Source of the DNA: CAWGYT01 sp963826795
GTDB lineage: Bacteria; Planctomycetota; Planctomycetia; Pirellulales; Pirellulaceae
Direction of reading: 5' to 3'
Assembly (NCBI GenBank): GCA_963826795.1
Contig: CAWGYT010000018.1
Span: forward strand, 186,001-250,000
DNA length: 64,000 nt
Positions 1 through 9,890 of this stretch are shown here, piece by piece. Under the pieces are notes generated by a model. It was not told where the DNA came from, did not search any database, and saw only the letters and a program-made list of their open reading frames with translations. Positions within the stretch are counted from its first letter, which is position 1, and every line of letters begins with the position of its first letter. A program made the position numbers and the translations under genes.

Positions 1-389
1 CAAGACGCCCCCCGAGAAAACGATCTCGAACAGCCCTTGCGGCGCGCCGCTGGCCGCCGCGTCGCTCGCCTCTTGCGCTTGAGCGAACGACGCGCTCAGG
101 TACCACGCCAAACCGCCGGCTGCCCAGACCCGTGACCTCGTGCCCAGTGACCTCGTGCACAGTGACCTCGTGCACAGTGACCTCGTGCACAGTGACCTCG
201 TGCCCAGTGACCTCGTGCCCAGTGACCTCGTGGGCCGCGTCTGCGAGCCAATGGCCAGCGAAAACGCGTTGCGCCTCGCTCAATCCACCCTGGAGGAATC
301 CCGCTGTCTTGCGTCTTTTGGCCCATCTTCACCCACGTTCCGTGCCTGGTCTTGCCGCGACCACTGGGGATCGAACGGCGGTGGATCAT
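1..389 (-). pseudogene. ExbB/MotA-TolQ-like proton channel protein, N-terminal part, frameshifted and cut by the window edge
   Basis: On the minus strand an ATG at 389 overlaps the stop of the upstream TPR gene as ATGA, so this is the third gene of the operon. The first 50 residues are basic and run into a 15-bp tandem repeat (132-236). After the repeat this frame stops at 96. Another frame then reads AAGGLAWYLSASFAQAQE, followed by an Ala-rich stretch and GLFEIVFSGG up to position 1. That looks like the export signal and first helix boundary of planctomycete ExbB/TolQ-like proteins. I infer one gene with a one-base shift in or near the repeat. The channel domain itself lies outside the window, so the family call rests on a short N-terminal stretch and on the vWA/TPR neighbours. 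Confidence 0.45.
132..236. repeat. 15-bp tandem repeat, about 7 copies
   Basis: The unit GTGACCTCGTGCMCA is repeated at 132, 147, 162, 177, 192 and 207, and a seventh, diverging copy starts at 222. Copies differ only at the CC/CA position. The unit length is a multiple of three, so copy-number change would keep any reading frame. It lies inside the putative N-terminus of the ExbB-like gene on the minus strand. Confidence 0.95.
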
Positions 390-1505
390 TGCCCCGAGCT
401 CTCGGCCGCCCAGCTTGAAGCGGGGTACGTTTCCCGCAGCTCACGAAAAATCCGATCCGCCTCGCCCGCGCGGCCGGCTTGATCCAAGCGTCGGCCTGCC
501 GCGAACAGGCTCTCGGCCGCCAACTCGTCGTGGTGCTCCGACATCAACGCCACTCGAAGATAAGCCAGCGCCGCGTCCTCAGGTCGCCCGACTCGCTGCA
601 AGGCCTGCGCCCAAACAAAGGTCGGTCCCGGCCGCAAGGATTCCGGGAGCTGCTCGATTCGAGCCTGCCAGCTGGCCAGTTCATCCAGTTCCGCCTCGAC
701 GATGCGTGTCCGCCATCGCTGAGCCTCGGCCAAAGGGGCAATCCAGGCGGGATCCCGGTTGGCGGCTGAGCTCCCTCAGGGCCCGCACGGCCGACTCACG
801 CTGGTCGCCGGCGAGCAGCCAGCTGGCGGCAATCAGTCGTGCGATGGGCCGCGAGGTCTGATTCAACCAACGGCGCGACGTGGCCTCCCACGATCGGTCC
901 AACTCGGCCGGTCGCCAGGCGAGCGGAATCGCGGAAACAAACCGCGATGCGGGATCTTGCGACATCAGAGAGACAAACAACTCGGCCGCCTTGGACGACT
1001 GCCCCAAGCGATCATAGCAAATGACGGACCGCGCCACGATCTCGTGCCGCAGCCACTCCCGACGCTCGCTTCGATACGCCTGCCGGTAGCCCTCCAGTGC
1101 CTCGGCGTAGTCGCGCTGGTCCCAGCGCGCGTCGGCGGCCACGTGCGCTGGCGATCGCGGCGTCTCGACCGACACGACGCGATCCGAGGGGAAACGAGTC
1201 ACCGTACCCGAACCAAGTTGGAGTTCCAGCTGGCGGGCGTCGAAGCGCAGCACCTCGCCACGGCGTTCACTCAGCTCACCCTGCAACGTGCGAATCCTGA
1301 CCCGGTCCTCGGCCCACACGGCGTGCGCGCCGCAAGGCGTGATTCCGCTCGGCAGAGACACAACCAGGAGAAACAGCCTCCAGGCGAACTGGGCTGGCAC
1401 GAACTGGGCTGGCGGCCGACCGCGTCGCGCCGCGAGGCTCGGTCGAGTCAACCCAGTCGAGTCATCCGAGCTTTGCCTTCTCAGGGTGTCACGTTCGATC
1501 GTCAT
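386..1505 (-). CDS. secreted or membrane-anchored TPR-like protein, frameshifted
   Basis: The N-terminal frame starts with ATG at 1505, overlapping the vWA stop as ATGA. It has a hydrophobic segment at about residues 41-56 ending near an AHA cleavage-like site, then a small beta-rich region and helical repeats (DYAEALEGYRQAYRSE, LGQSSKAAELFVSLM) resembling tetratricopeptide repeats. Near 751-763 the frame changes: the text continues as NRDPAWIAPLAEAQRW in the frame that ends at 386, and adds two more TPR-like units. Read together it is one protein of about 370 residues. Its place between a vWA protein and an ExbB-like protein suggests a periplasmic scaffold, which is inference. A one-base sequencing indel is the simplest cause of the shift. 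Confidence 0.6.
1386..1415. repeat. 15-bp tandem duplication
   Basis: GAACTGGGCTGGCAC at 1386-1400 is followed by GAACTGGGCTGGCGG at 1401-1415 (13 of 15 identical). In the minus-strand TPR gene it encodes the doubled PAQFVPAQFAW just before the hydrophobic segment, so the duplication is in frame. Confidence 0.85.
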
Positions 1506-2473
1506 TTGAATGTGGCAAGATTCGAGACGTCGACATAGACGTGCTCGCCTCCGTTTTCACGTGCCAGCCGCACCAGAAAATTGTCCCGGCGACTCGGGGG
1601 ACCGAATCCGAACTCGATGGCATTGATGGCCGTCACGGAATTCCAGCGGCGAATTTGCCGAAGTTCATCCGCCGTCAGCTGAGGTTCATCGGCGTCGGTC
1701 AGGAAAAAGATCACATCCGGCCGCATCCCGAGTGCCGTTCTCAGCGGATCCAGGTGCCGCGTGCTGCCGGTGGCCGTGATGCCCTGCACAAACCGCTCGG
1801 CGGACTCGAGTCCTTCGGCCGAGGCCCAGACCAGACTTGGGGCACCCGAGCGAAAGCGGAAGACGTGCGGGTCTTCGTTGTAGAAAATGATCTGAAACTG
1901 ATTCGTCTCGTCCAGATCCCGGAGGCTGGCGATCAGCTCTCGCTTGGCGGCGGCCAAGGGGCGTCCCGCGAAGCCGGCCATACTCCCGGAGCGATCAAAG
2001 ACGTAGACAAAACGACTGCCGTTTCCCGAAGTGCCGAAGACGGACGTCCGCGCGTTGTTGGCCATTCCTTGCAGCCCGCTGGCCAGCGATCCGCCACTCC
2101 CGCGGGGCACGGCCAGGGAGTCAGCGGCCCCCACGCCCTCGTTCAGGGAAGGCAACATCGAACTCAGGTCCACCGCGAGGGCCGACTCGGCAGGCAAGGC
2201 CTCCGACAAGTCGGCGGCAGCGGCCGCCTCCGCCGTTGGTTGAGTCGGGTCGGCCGACACATATTCCCGCTCGCCCGCGACCTCGGCCACCAACGCCACC
2301 CCGACGGTCCGATCCGGTTGGGTCGCGGCCGATCCGCGCGGCGCCCACCGCATCAGATAAGCGATCAACACGATTGCGGCCAGATGGAGTCCGAGCGACA
2401 ACGACCAGGCCGGCAGCGGACGTTGCTCGACCGCGAGCCGCGGACGTGGATCGCTCTGTGCCGTATCCTGCAT
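1502..2473 (-). CDS. membrane-anchored von Willebrand factor A domain protein
   Basis: A 323-residue protein starting at ATG 2473 (MQDTAQ); a longer upstream start at 2503 is possible but less likely. Residues about 22-42 form one membrane segment after a short cytoplasmic N-terminus, an arrangement shared with ExbD/TonB-type proteins. An Ala/Asp-rich linker follows to about 140. The vWA domain then starts with FVYVFDRSGSM, whose D160-x-S162-x-S164 is the MIDAS metal site; the later GSTRHLDP threonine and the LTDADE loop complete it. A complete MIDAS implies metal-dependent ligand binding outside the membrane. It is the first gene of a minus-strand operon with the TPR protein and an ExbB-like protein. 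The ligand is unknown. Confidence 0.85.
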   Translation of the reverse strand: MQDTAQSDPRPRLAVEQRPLPAWSLSLGLHLAAIVLIAYLMRWAPRGSAATQPDRTVGVALVAEVAGEREYVSADPTQPTAEAAAAADLSEALPAESALAVDLSSMLPSLNEGVGAADSLAVPRGSGGSLASGLQGMANNARTSVFGTSGNGSRFVYVFDRSGSMAGFAGRPLAAAKRELIASLRDLDETNQFQIIFYNEDPHVFRFRSGAPSLVWASAEGLESAERFVQGITATGSTRHLDPLRTALGMRPDVIFFLTDADEPQLTADELRQIRRWNSVTAINAIEFGFGPPSRRDNFLVRLARENGGEHVYVDVSNLATFK

Positions 2474-2787
2474 GGTTACCTCAAGCCATTCAACCGCAAC
2501 CACTTACGCCAACCAGCTCGATTCTAGGGAGCGAATCGAGACCGGTCAACGCGAGGCGGTTGCCCAAACCCGCTCCCGCCGCGACGCTGGGACGGTCTCG
2601 GCCAGTGGGCCAAGACCCCCTATACTAAATGGTTCGTTGGCGGAGATTACAGCTCCGCGAGGGGAGGTGGCTGAGTCGTGACGGGGGCCCTGCGCGTCGT
2701 GTCCAATGCCCGCCCGACCGCATCCAGGCGTCATCACTAACCGCAATCGCGGCCGATTCCCGCGGCCGACTTCGGGAGATTCGGGTC
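2474..2787. other. intergenic region between divergent vWA operon and def
   Basis: This stretch must hold the promoters for both directions. A TATACT hexamer near 2621 could be a -10 box for def, but no convincing -35 stands in front of it. No conserved small protein or RNA was recognised; the open frames here do not resemble coding sequence. Confidence 0.5.
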
Positions 2788-3375
2788 TTGAGAATCATAA
2801 CGTATCCCCATCCAACGCTGCGACATGTGTCGAAACCCGTGCGCCGGGTCGATGCCTCGCTTCGCGCGACGATACGGCAAATGTTCGAGTTGATGTACGA
2901 GGCGAACGGAATCGGGCTGGCGGCCAACCAGGTCGATCTTCCGCTGCGTTTTTTCATCTGCAACCTCGCTGCCGCCCCGGGGGAGGGCGAAGAGTTGGTC
3001 TTTTTGAACCCTGTTCTGAGTCGCCCGAAGGGACAGTCGGAGCGGGAGGAAGGTTGCCTCAGCTTGCCGGGCCTTTACGCCCCCGTAAAGCGGCCCGAGT
3101 CGATTCAGCTGGAGGCTTACTCGATGGAGGGCGAGCCGATTAAGGCGGAATTGGATGGTCTGATAGCGCGCGTGATCCAACACGAGACCGATCATCTGGA
3201 CGGCGTGCTGTTCACTGACCGCCTGAGTCCGACGGTCGAGCTGAATATTCAGGCGGCGTTGCAGGAATTCGAGTTGGATTTTCAGAGCCGCCGAACCACG
3301 GGGGAGATTCCGAGCGACCAATCGATTGCGGCCCGACTGGCCGAATTGGAACGGCAGTACGCGCTGGTCGGTTAG
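2788..3375 (+). CDS. def: peptide deformylase
   Basis: Removes the formyl group from the N-terminal methionine of nascent proteins in the cytoplasm. All three family motifs are present: GIGLAANQ (residues 41-48), EGCLS (89-93, metal-binding Cys90) and HETDH (132-136, two metal-binding His and the catalytic Glu). The start is a TTG at 2788 preceded by GGGAG about 9 bases upstream; the frame is open further upstream but that part does not look like the family. The product has 195 residues, slightly longer than the E. coli enzyme, with a C-terminal extension. The next gene on the same strand is fmt, the formyltransferase whose product this enzyme acts on, so the two are probably co-transcribed. 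Confidence 0.96.
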   Translation: MRIITYPHPTLRHVSKPVRRVDASLRATIRQMFELMYEANGIGLAANQVDLPLRFFICNLAAAPGEGEELVFLNPVLSRPKGQSEREEGCLSLPGLYAPVKRPESIQLEAYSMEGEPIKAELDGLIARVIQHETDHLDGVLFTDRLSPTVELNIQAALQEFELDFQSRRTTGEIPSDQSIAARLAELERQYALVG

Positions 3376-3440
3376 CCCTGGCGGGCTCCGGGTGCCCGCC
3401 GCAAGGTCCCGGGCGGGCGAACTGCCATGGAGCAGGCTTG

Positions 3441-4400
3441 ATGCAGCTATTGATGATGGGCACGGGTCCTTTTGCCGTGCCAACCTTTCGCGCACTGCTC
3501 GCCGCGCCGGAACACGCGGTCCAAGCGCTGGTCACGCGTCCGGTTCCCGCGCCGCGTGGTCGGCGGCGCGAGGAGGCCGCGCCCAATCCAATGCGGGAAG
3601 TTGGCCAACAGGTTGGATTGCCGATCTTCGCACCCGAGAGCGTCAACGCCACCGAAACGCTGGCGTTGTTGGCCGAGTTCCAGGCGGATTTGCTGGTCGT
3701 TTGCGACTATGGCCAGATCCTTTCGGCCGCGGCGTTGGCGACGGCTCGCCTGGGAGGCATTAATCTGCATGCCTCGCTGCTGCCCCGGTATCGCGGTGCG
3801 GCGCCGATTAACTGGGCACTCTATCATGGTGAGACGGAGACAGGCGTGAGCGTGATTCACATGACGCCGCGGTTGGACGCCGGGCCCTGTGTGGTTCAGT
3901 CAGCCACGCCGATCGAGCCAGCTGAAGACGCCGTTGCCTTGGAACGCCGCCTGGCGTTGCTGGGGGCGAACGCGGTCATCGCCGCGCTGGACCGAATCGC
4001 CCACCCCCAGGCCGGCGTCTCGGAGGGAGTCCCGCAGGACAGCCCAACTTGCGACGCGGGCGCCGCGACTGCGGAAGTCCGACGGCGCCGTGGACTGGAA
4101 TCGCTCAGCCCGCGAACTGTTCAATCAGGTGCGGGCGTTCAAGCCGTGGCCGGGCACGTACACGGTGTGGCAGCGCCGAAAGGTCCGCTCCGACTGCTCC
4201 TGGAGCAGGTCCACGTCGTCCAGGCACCAAGCTCGGTGGCAGCTCCGGGGACCGTCGTCGAATCCGCCCCAGGGACGCTCGCCGTCGCTTGCGAGACCGG
4301 CATCTTGGGCCTTGACGTGATCCAGCCCGCCGGCAAGAAACCGCTCACGGCCGACGTCTTCCTCCGTGGCTATCCGGTCCGTCCGGGTGACCATTTCTAG
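3441..4400 (+). CDS. fmt: methionyl-tRNA formyltransferase with an out-of-frame internal segment
   Basis: Transfers a formyl group from 10-formyltetrahydrofolate to Met-tRNAi. The N-terminal hydrolase-fold domain is intact: the motif around NLHASLLPRYRG (108-119) holds Asn108 and His110, and Asp146 follows in RLDAGP. ATG 3441 follows GGAG by 8 bases. From about 4042 to 4178 the reading frame carries no family similarity, while the neighbouring frame encodes the conserved linker and C-terminal start (DGAVDWNRSARELFNQ, RAFKPWPGTYTVW). One extra base near 4042 and one missing base in the A-run at 4179-4181 would explain it. The C-terminal OB-like domain then resumes. Either two compensating indels in the data or a truly altered linker. 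Confidence 0.9.
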   Translation: MQLLMMGTGPFAVPTFRALLAAPEHAVQALVTRPVPAPRGRRREEAAPNPMREVGQQVGLPIFAPESVNATETLALLAEFQADLLVVCDYGQILSAAALATARLGGINLHASLLPRYRGAAPINWALYHGETETGVSVIHMTPRLDAGPCVVQSATPIEPAEDAVALERRLALLGANAVIAALDRIAHPQAGVSEGVPQDSPTCDAGAATAEVRRRRGLESLSPRTVQSGAGVQAVAGHVHGVAAPKGPLRLLLEQVHVVQAPSSVAAPGTVVESAPGTLAVACETGILGLDVIQPAGKKPLTADVFLRGYPVRPGDHF

Positions 4401-4585
4401 CGTTTTGTCACGGCTTCGTTTTCCCCCTCGTACTGTGTTGTGATGGGATGTTAGACTAAAACCCTTGCGTCGCTCGGATCGCCGAGTGAACGAGAGCCCG
4501 GCATCCGTCAAATGGGTCCGAGGCGGGCGTCGCGTTTACCTGCCCATCCCACCCGCGTTAGTCTCCCACGAGTTTCCGATCCGCC

Positions 4586-6010
4586 ATGACGCAACGATTG
4601 TACATCGAGACGGTCGGCTGTCAGATGAATGTCCTGGACAGCGAATTGGTGGTGGCCAGCCTCCGTCAGAGCGGCTACGAACTGGCCTCGACCCCGGAGG
4701 AGGCGGACACCATTCTGTTCAATACGTGTAGCGTTCGACAGCGGGCGGAAGACAAGGTCTACAGTGCCCTTGGGAAGCTGCGACAACTCAAGCAGGCTCA
4801 TCCGCAGAAGGTGATCGGGGTCCTGGGCTGCATGGCGCAGAAGGACCAGCGGCTGATCTTTGAACGGGCACCCTATGTGGACCTGATCGTGGGGCCGGGG
4901 CAACTGCACCAGGTGCCCGAACTGATTGCCAAGGTTCGGCAGGGTGAGGGTCGCCAGATGGAGGTCAGCCTGGGTCGGCGAGATGGGAGCCAGCAGGTGA
5001 TCAAGCGGAGCCATGAGAGTTTTGATCCGCTGCGGGACGCTCAGATGCGGCCCACTCCCTATCAGGCGTACGTGCGGATTCAGATCGGCTGCGACAAGTT
5101 CTGCACCTACTGTATCGTGCCGATGGTCCGGGGACCCGAGCAGGGACGGCCTCCTTCGGAAATTCTGGCCGAGGCGCGCGCCTTGGCCGATCAAGGTTGC
5201 CTCGAGCTGACCTTGCTGGGCCAGACCGTCAATAGCTATTGCTACTCGGACGGAGATACGACGACCCGCCTGGCCGATTTGCTGTACCAGTTACACGAGA
5301 TTCCCGCCTTGCGACGACTCAAGTTCGTCACCAATTACCCCCGGGACATGAGCGACGAGCTGCTTGGCGCGGTGCGAGACTTACCCAAATGTTCGCCCTA
5401 CCTGCACGTCCCGGCCCAAAGCGGTTCCAATGCCGTCTTGCAGCGCATGAAACGGGGTTACACGGTCGAGGAATATCGCGAGATGATGTTCCGGATCCGC
5501 GAACGAATCCCGACGGCGGCGGTTTCGAGCGACTTCATTGTGGGTTTTTGCGGAGAGACGGAAGACGATTTCCGGCAGACCCGGCAGCTGGTGGAGGAAT
5601 GTCGTTTCAAAAACAGCTTCATCTTCAAATACAGTGAACGTCCCGGAACGAAGGGGGCCGAGCGGATGGCGGATGACGTCCCACTGGAAGTCAAGAAGCG
5701 ACGCAACAACGAGCTGCTACAGATTCAAAACGCAATCAGCGAGGACGACAACCAGCAATTTATCGGGCGGCAGGTTGAGGTCTTGGTCGAGGGTCCCAGC
5801 AAGCAGTCGCGGGAGGCCGCGGCGACGGATGCCCAGTTGGTCCAGATGACCGGCCGAACTCCCTGCGATCGGATCGTCGTGTTTAACGGCAACCGCCGCC
5901 AGGCGGGCCAGATCATCGCCATCACGATTTTCGACGTGAGTGCCCACACGTTGTTTGGCGAAGTCGTCACGGACTGCGTGGGACCCGAAGTGTATCATTT
6001 GACGGCGTGA
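4586..6010 (+). CDS. miaB: tRNA-2-methylthio-N6-dimethylallyladenosine synthase (MiaB)
   Basis: A radical-SAM methylthiotransferase that modifies adenosine 37 of tRNAs reading U-starting codons. The UPF0004 N-terminal domain carries the three auxiliary-cluster cysteines Cys12 (VGCQMN), Cys48 (NTCSVR) and Cys82 (GCMAQ). The radical-SAM motif is CDKFCTYC, with Cys169, Cys173 and Cys176. A TRAM domain occupies roughly residues 390-470. At 474 residues the length is normal. QIGCDKFCTYCIVP and the MiaB-type N-terminus (ETVGCQMN) favour MiaB over MtaB or RimO. It stands on the same strand after fmt, with 185 bases between, so it may have its own promoter. Confidence 0.95.
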   Translation: MTQRLYIETVGCQMNVLDSELVVASLRQSGYELASTPEEADTILFNTCSVRQRAEDKVYSALGKLRQLKQAHPQKVIGVLGCMAQKDQRLIFERAPYVDLIVGPGQLHQVPELIAKVRQGEGRQMEVSLGRRDGSQQVIKRSHESFDPLRDAQMRPTPYQAYVRIQIGCDKFCTYCIVPMVRGPEQGRPPSEILAEARALADQGCLELTLLGQTVNSYCYSDGDTTTRLADLLYQLHEIPALRRLKFVTNYPRDMSDELLGAVRDLPKCSPYLHVPAQSGSNAVLQRMKRGYTVEEYREMMFRIRERIPTAAVSSDFIVGFCGETEDDFRQTRQLVEECRFKNSFIFKYSERPGTKGAERMADDVPLEVKKRRNNELLQIQNAISEDDNQQFIGRQVEVLVEGPSKQSREAAATDAQLVQMTGRTPCDRIVVFNGNRRQAGQIIAITIFDVSAHTLFGEVVTDCVGPEVYHLTA

Positions 6011-6101
6011 AGCAAACGACAGCCACGGCCCTGGCCGGACGCCCCACGGGCCACCCGTCGTCACTTCCAAATTTCAGAACTCACGAGTGCCAGGAATCAC
6101 G

Positions 6102-6386
6102 ATGCCCAAGGCAAATTGGAACGGCGCGACGCTGGCCGAAAGCGATGAGACAATTGTGGTGGAGGGGAATCACTACTTTCCCCCGACCGCATTGAACCGC
6201 ACCTACTTCAAGCCGAGCCAGACCCAGACGGTTTGCGGCTGGAAGGGTACGGCCAGCTACTACGATCTTGAGGTGGACGGAAAGCTGAATCGGGATGCCG
6301 CATGGTACTACCCCTCTCCGAAGTCCGAGGCGGCCAAGATTGCCGGCTACGTGGCCTTCTGGAAGGGAGTCGAAGTGGTGACCTAA
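6102..6386 (+). CDS. DUF427 family protein
   Basis: A 94-residue protein of the DUF427 (Pfam NTP_transf_9) type, recognised from the pattern WNGATLAES, then VEGNHYFPP, then TVCGWKGTASYYD and a C-terminal AWYYPSPK. This is the usual full length of a single-domain member. The function of the family is not established; its fold is small and beta-rich. ATG 6102 is preferred because AGGA lies 8 bases before it. It sits between miaB and glnE on the same strand with short gaps, but no functional link is evident. Confidence 0.85.
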   Translation: MPKANWNGATLAESDETIVVEGNHYFPPTALNRTYFKPSQTQTVCGWKGTASYYDLEVDGKLNRDAAWYYPSPKSEAAKIAGYVAFWKGVEVVT

Positions 6387-6407
6387 ACCAACACCCCAAG
6401 AGTCGTC

Positions 6408-9400
6408 ATGCACGAAAACGAACTGGCTCCACTGCTTGAGCAGCCGAGCGCGGCTGCTGACTGGCTGTCGCGACTCGCGATTGTCGACACGCAACGTGGA
6501 CACGCGAATCTTGTCGGGATCGCGCCAGCGGGATTTCGCCCGACCTGCTGGCCGAGATCTGCTCTCAGCTCGAGCGGTACTTGCCACCGCTGAGCGATCC
6601 CGATCTGGCGCTGAACACCCTCGAGCGATTCGTCTCGGCGTCCCGCAACCCGCTCTCGCTGGGCAGTCTCTTCGAACAGGATCCCGACGCCCTGCCGACG
6701 CTGCTGCAACTGTTCAGCACCAGTCGATTCCTGGGCGATGTACTGGTCAACGACCCCGAGGCGTTTGAGCTGGTACGGTTGACGGATGGCAAGCCCGTCA
6801 GCCGGAATCACTTGGTGGAGGAACTGCGTGTCGAGATCGCGGGACTGCATGATCGACGCGCCGTCCTGGCGGGGCTACGACGTCACAAACGGCGCGAGAC
6901 GTTGCGGATTGCCTACGGCGATCTGATCCGGCAGCAGCGAATCCCGGTCGTCGCCCAACAGATTTCCTTTCTGGCGGATGCCCTTTGCGAGGCGGCGCTG
7001 GCGTTCGCCTGGCAGCAGCTGGTGCAGACCCGGGGCGTCCCGCGGCGCGTCGATCGGCGCCCGGCCCGTTGCGTGATTCTCGCGCTCGGAAAGCTGGGAG
7101 GCGTCGAGTTGAATTACTCGAGCGATATCGATCTCATCTTTCTGTTCGATGGCGATGGCAAGACAGATGGTCCAAAGCAAGTCTCGAATGTCGAGTTCTT
7201 CGATCGCTTGGCACAGGAATTCATCAAGTTAATGACCGAGACGACGGAACTGGGAACAGTCTATCGCGTCGATATGCGACTGCGACCCCACGGGAAGCGC
7301 GGCCCGCTGGTGAATCGCCTGGATTCCGCGCTGCACTACTACGACGTGATGGGCCGCACGTGGGAACGGCAGGCCTTTGTCAAAGCGCGCCCGATCGCGG
7401 GTGATCTGGAACTCGGCCGAACCTTCCTCCAGACGCTCGAACCCTGGATCTATCGCCGGTATCTCAATCGCGCCGACATTACGGGCGTCAAGGCACTCAA
7501 ACGCAAGATCGAACAACGCTCGGCCCACGAAGGCACCGACCAGCGGAACGTGAAGACCGGTCACGGCGGGATCCGGGACATCGAGTTCGTGATTCAGTTT
7601 TTGCAATTACTCAACGGCGGTGATCTGCCTCAGCTGCGAACCGGAAATACGCTGGAGGCGATTATCCAACTGGCCGAGGTCGGCTGTCTGACGCTCCAGG
7701 AGCGAACGTTCTTGGCGGACAGCTACACGTTTCTCCGCCGCATCGAGCATCTGCTGCAAATCATGCTCGACGTGCAAACCCACACCCTGCCCGAATCCGA
7801 CGAGGAACTGGCGAAGCTCGCGATTCGGATGGGCTATCAGGAGCCGACGAAGGCGAAGGTGCTGCAGGCGTTCAAAGATGACTACCGTCAGCGCACCGAG
7901 CGGAATCGTCGCATCCTGGACCACCTGCTGCACGACGCGTTTGCCGACGCGCCCGAAACCGAACCCGAGATCGACCTGGTCCTGGATCCAGATCCCAGCC
8001 CGGAATTCATTCACAAGACCCTCGAACCCTACCGCTTTCAGGATCTCAACGCCGCCTACCAGAATCTGGTCACGCTTTCCAACGAACGGATCCCTTTTCT
8101 GTCCACCCGCCGCTGCCGACACTTCCTCGCGTCGATCGCGCCCGCGCTGCTGCGAGCGATCGGCGATACCCCCGATCCCGATGCGGCCCTGGTGAATCTC
8201 TGCCAAGTCAGCGACTCGCTGGGAGGCAAGGGCGTCTTGTGGGAACTGTTCAGCTTCAATCCGCCCACGCTCCAGCTGTACGTCCGGCTCTGCGCTACAA
8301 GTCCCTATCTGTCGTCCATCCTGACGAGCAACCCCGGAATGCTCGACGAACTGATGGATTCCCTGGTGCTCAACAGACTACCGACCTACGAATTGCTGGA
8401 CGAGACCCTCCGCGATCGATGCCGCGGGGCCGAAGATGTCGAACCCATCCTGCACAGCTTCAAGAATGCGCAACACTTGAACGCCGGCGTCCGAGATATC
8501 CTGGGGAAGGAGGGGATCCGCAGAACGACGGCATTCCTGGCGGATGTTGCCCAGGTATGTGTGCAGCGGATCTGTGACCTGCAGTATGATCTCTTGGCCA
8601 AACGCTATGGCCACCCCTGGCACCTGGAGGAAGATCGTCGCTGCGACATGATTCTGCTGGCGATGGGCAAGCTGGGCGGGCGCGAGCCGAATTATCACAG
8701 CGACCTGGACGTGGTTTTTCTCTATGAGTGCGAGGGAACGACGCGGCCGCCGATGACCGGGCGCAATTCAACCCACCAGACGACCAATCAGCATTTCTTC
8801 AGCGAACTGGCTCAGCGGATCATCAAGTACGCCAATCGGCTGGGACCCTACGGACGCCTGTACGAAATGGACGCCCGACTCCGGCCGACCGGCAAGAGCG
8901 GGACGCTGGCCGTGTCACTGGACGGCTTGACGCGCTACTTTCAGGAGGGTCAGGGCCAACTTTGGGAGCGGCAATCGCTCTGTCGAGCGCGGCCGATCTA
9001 TGGTTCACGCGCGGCCCAGCAGGCGGCCCGCGACCGCGTGCGGCAGATTATCGTGACCCCCGCCTGGCAACCCGCCGACGCCGAGGAAATTCGCCAGATG
9101 CGGCATCGCATCGAGGAGAATGCGTCGCCACGTAACCTCAAGCGGAGTCCCGGCGGGCTGGTCGATATCGAATTCATCGCGCAGATGTTACAACTGCAGC
9201 ACGCCGTCGAATCCCCGGAAGTTCTGCAGCCGGGCACGATCGAGGCCCTGACGGCCCTCTCGCAGGCCGGCCACTTGTCCCCCTCCGACGCCGAGTCCCT
9301 GTGTGACGCGTACCGCTTCCTCCGCAGCATCGAAGCGCGGCTTCGACTGATGAATACGACGGCGCGGCACGACCTGCCGGCGGATCCGCGCGACCTGGAG

Positions 9401-9526
9401 AAGTTCGCCTACCTGCTGGGCACAATCAGTGGCGAGGATCTGCCGGCGCGATGCCAGGAACTCATGCGGCACAACCGGGAAACCTTCGATCGAATCTTCG
9501 ACGCCGCGGCGGCAGCCGAGGGTTAA
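6408..9526 (+). CDS. glnE: glutamine-synthetase adenylyltransferase/deadenylase (GlnE), frameshifted near its N-terminus
   Basis: Controls glutamine synthetase by adding and removing AMP. Two nucleotidyltransferase domains are seen: the first with LGGVELNYSSDIDLIFLFD, the second with LGGREPNYHSDLDVVFLYE, each showing the G-G-x-x-x-N-Y-x-S-D-x-D signature. Each is followed by a helical PII-uridylyl-transferase-like region (HGGIRDIEF; PGGLVDIEF). The long open frame has only a weak start at 6581. The frame opened by ATG 6408 supplies the natural N-terminus (MHENELAPLLEQ ... IVDTQRGHANLVGIA), and the main frame continues with GISPDLLAEICSQLE. One missing base near 6521-6530 joins them, giving about 1,040 residues. 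It lies beside a PII gene, its expected regulator. Confidence 0.92.
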
Positions 9527-9566
9527 GCGCGGGTCCTTTCGGCGCACCTGGGCTTTGTCACATCGC

Positions 9567-9884
9567 CTAAAATTCGAGGACTCGCGCGTGCGAGACCGTC
9601 GGCAAGATGAAGACCTTCCCGTCTCCGATCCGTCCCGACCGTGCGATTTGCACAACTTTTCGCGCGATTTCCTCGACCCGCGCGTCGTCCACCCACATCG
9701 TGATCTCGACCTTGGGCAGGAACGCGAGGGCGAATTCGCTATCGTCGTATTGATCCAGGTAGTTCTTCTGCCGCCCGAAGCCCTTGACCTCGCGGACGAC
9801 CAGCGCCTCCAAAGGGGCTCGCTTGAGTCCCTCGAGGACCTTCTCGGCGAGAAACGGTTTGACGATGGCGATGATCTGCTTCAT
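9567..9884 (-). CDS. PII nitrogen-regulatory protein with Phe at the uridylylation site
   Basis: A 105-residue PII protein that aligns without gaps to E. coli GlnB over residues 1-90. The B-loop SGRIGDGK (83-90) and Gln39 and Lys58 are kept, so ATP and 2-oxoglutarate binding is expected. The T-loop differs: residues 39-51 read QKNYLDQYDDSEF, so Tyr51, the uridylylated residue of enterobacterial PII, is Phe, while Tyr46 remains. The C-terminus is slightly short. Its start lies 6 bases after the ferredoxin stop, so the two genes form one transcript. It is convergent with glnE. I infer a PII that signals by ligand binding alone or is modified elsewhere; partners are unknown. Confidence 0.93.
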   Translation of the reverse strand: MKQIIAIVKPFLAEKVLEGLKRAPLEALVVREVKGFGRQKNYLDQYDDSEFALAFLPKVEITMWVDDARVEEIARKVVQIARSGRIGDGKVFILPTVSHARVLEF

Positions 9885-9890
9885 CGCAGC

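Noticed and set aside
132..236. Possible CRISPR array (regular short repeats)
   Set aside because: Units are 15 bp and directly adjacent without spacers, and no cas gene is near. It is a simple tandem repeat.
6581..6600. TTG 6581 as the real start of glnE
   Set aside because: The upstream frames supply a conserved N-terminus with a one-base shift; starting at 6581 would truncate it.
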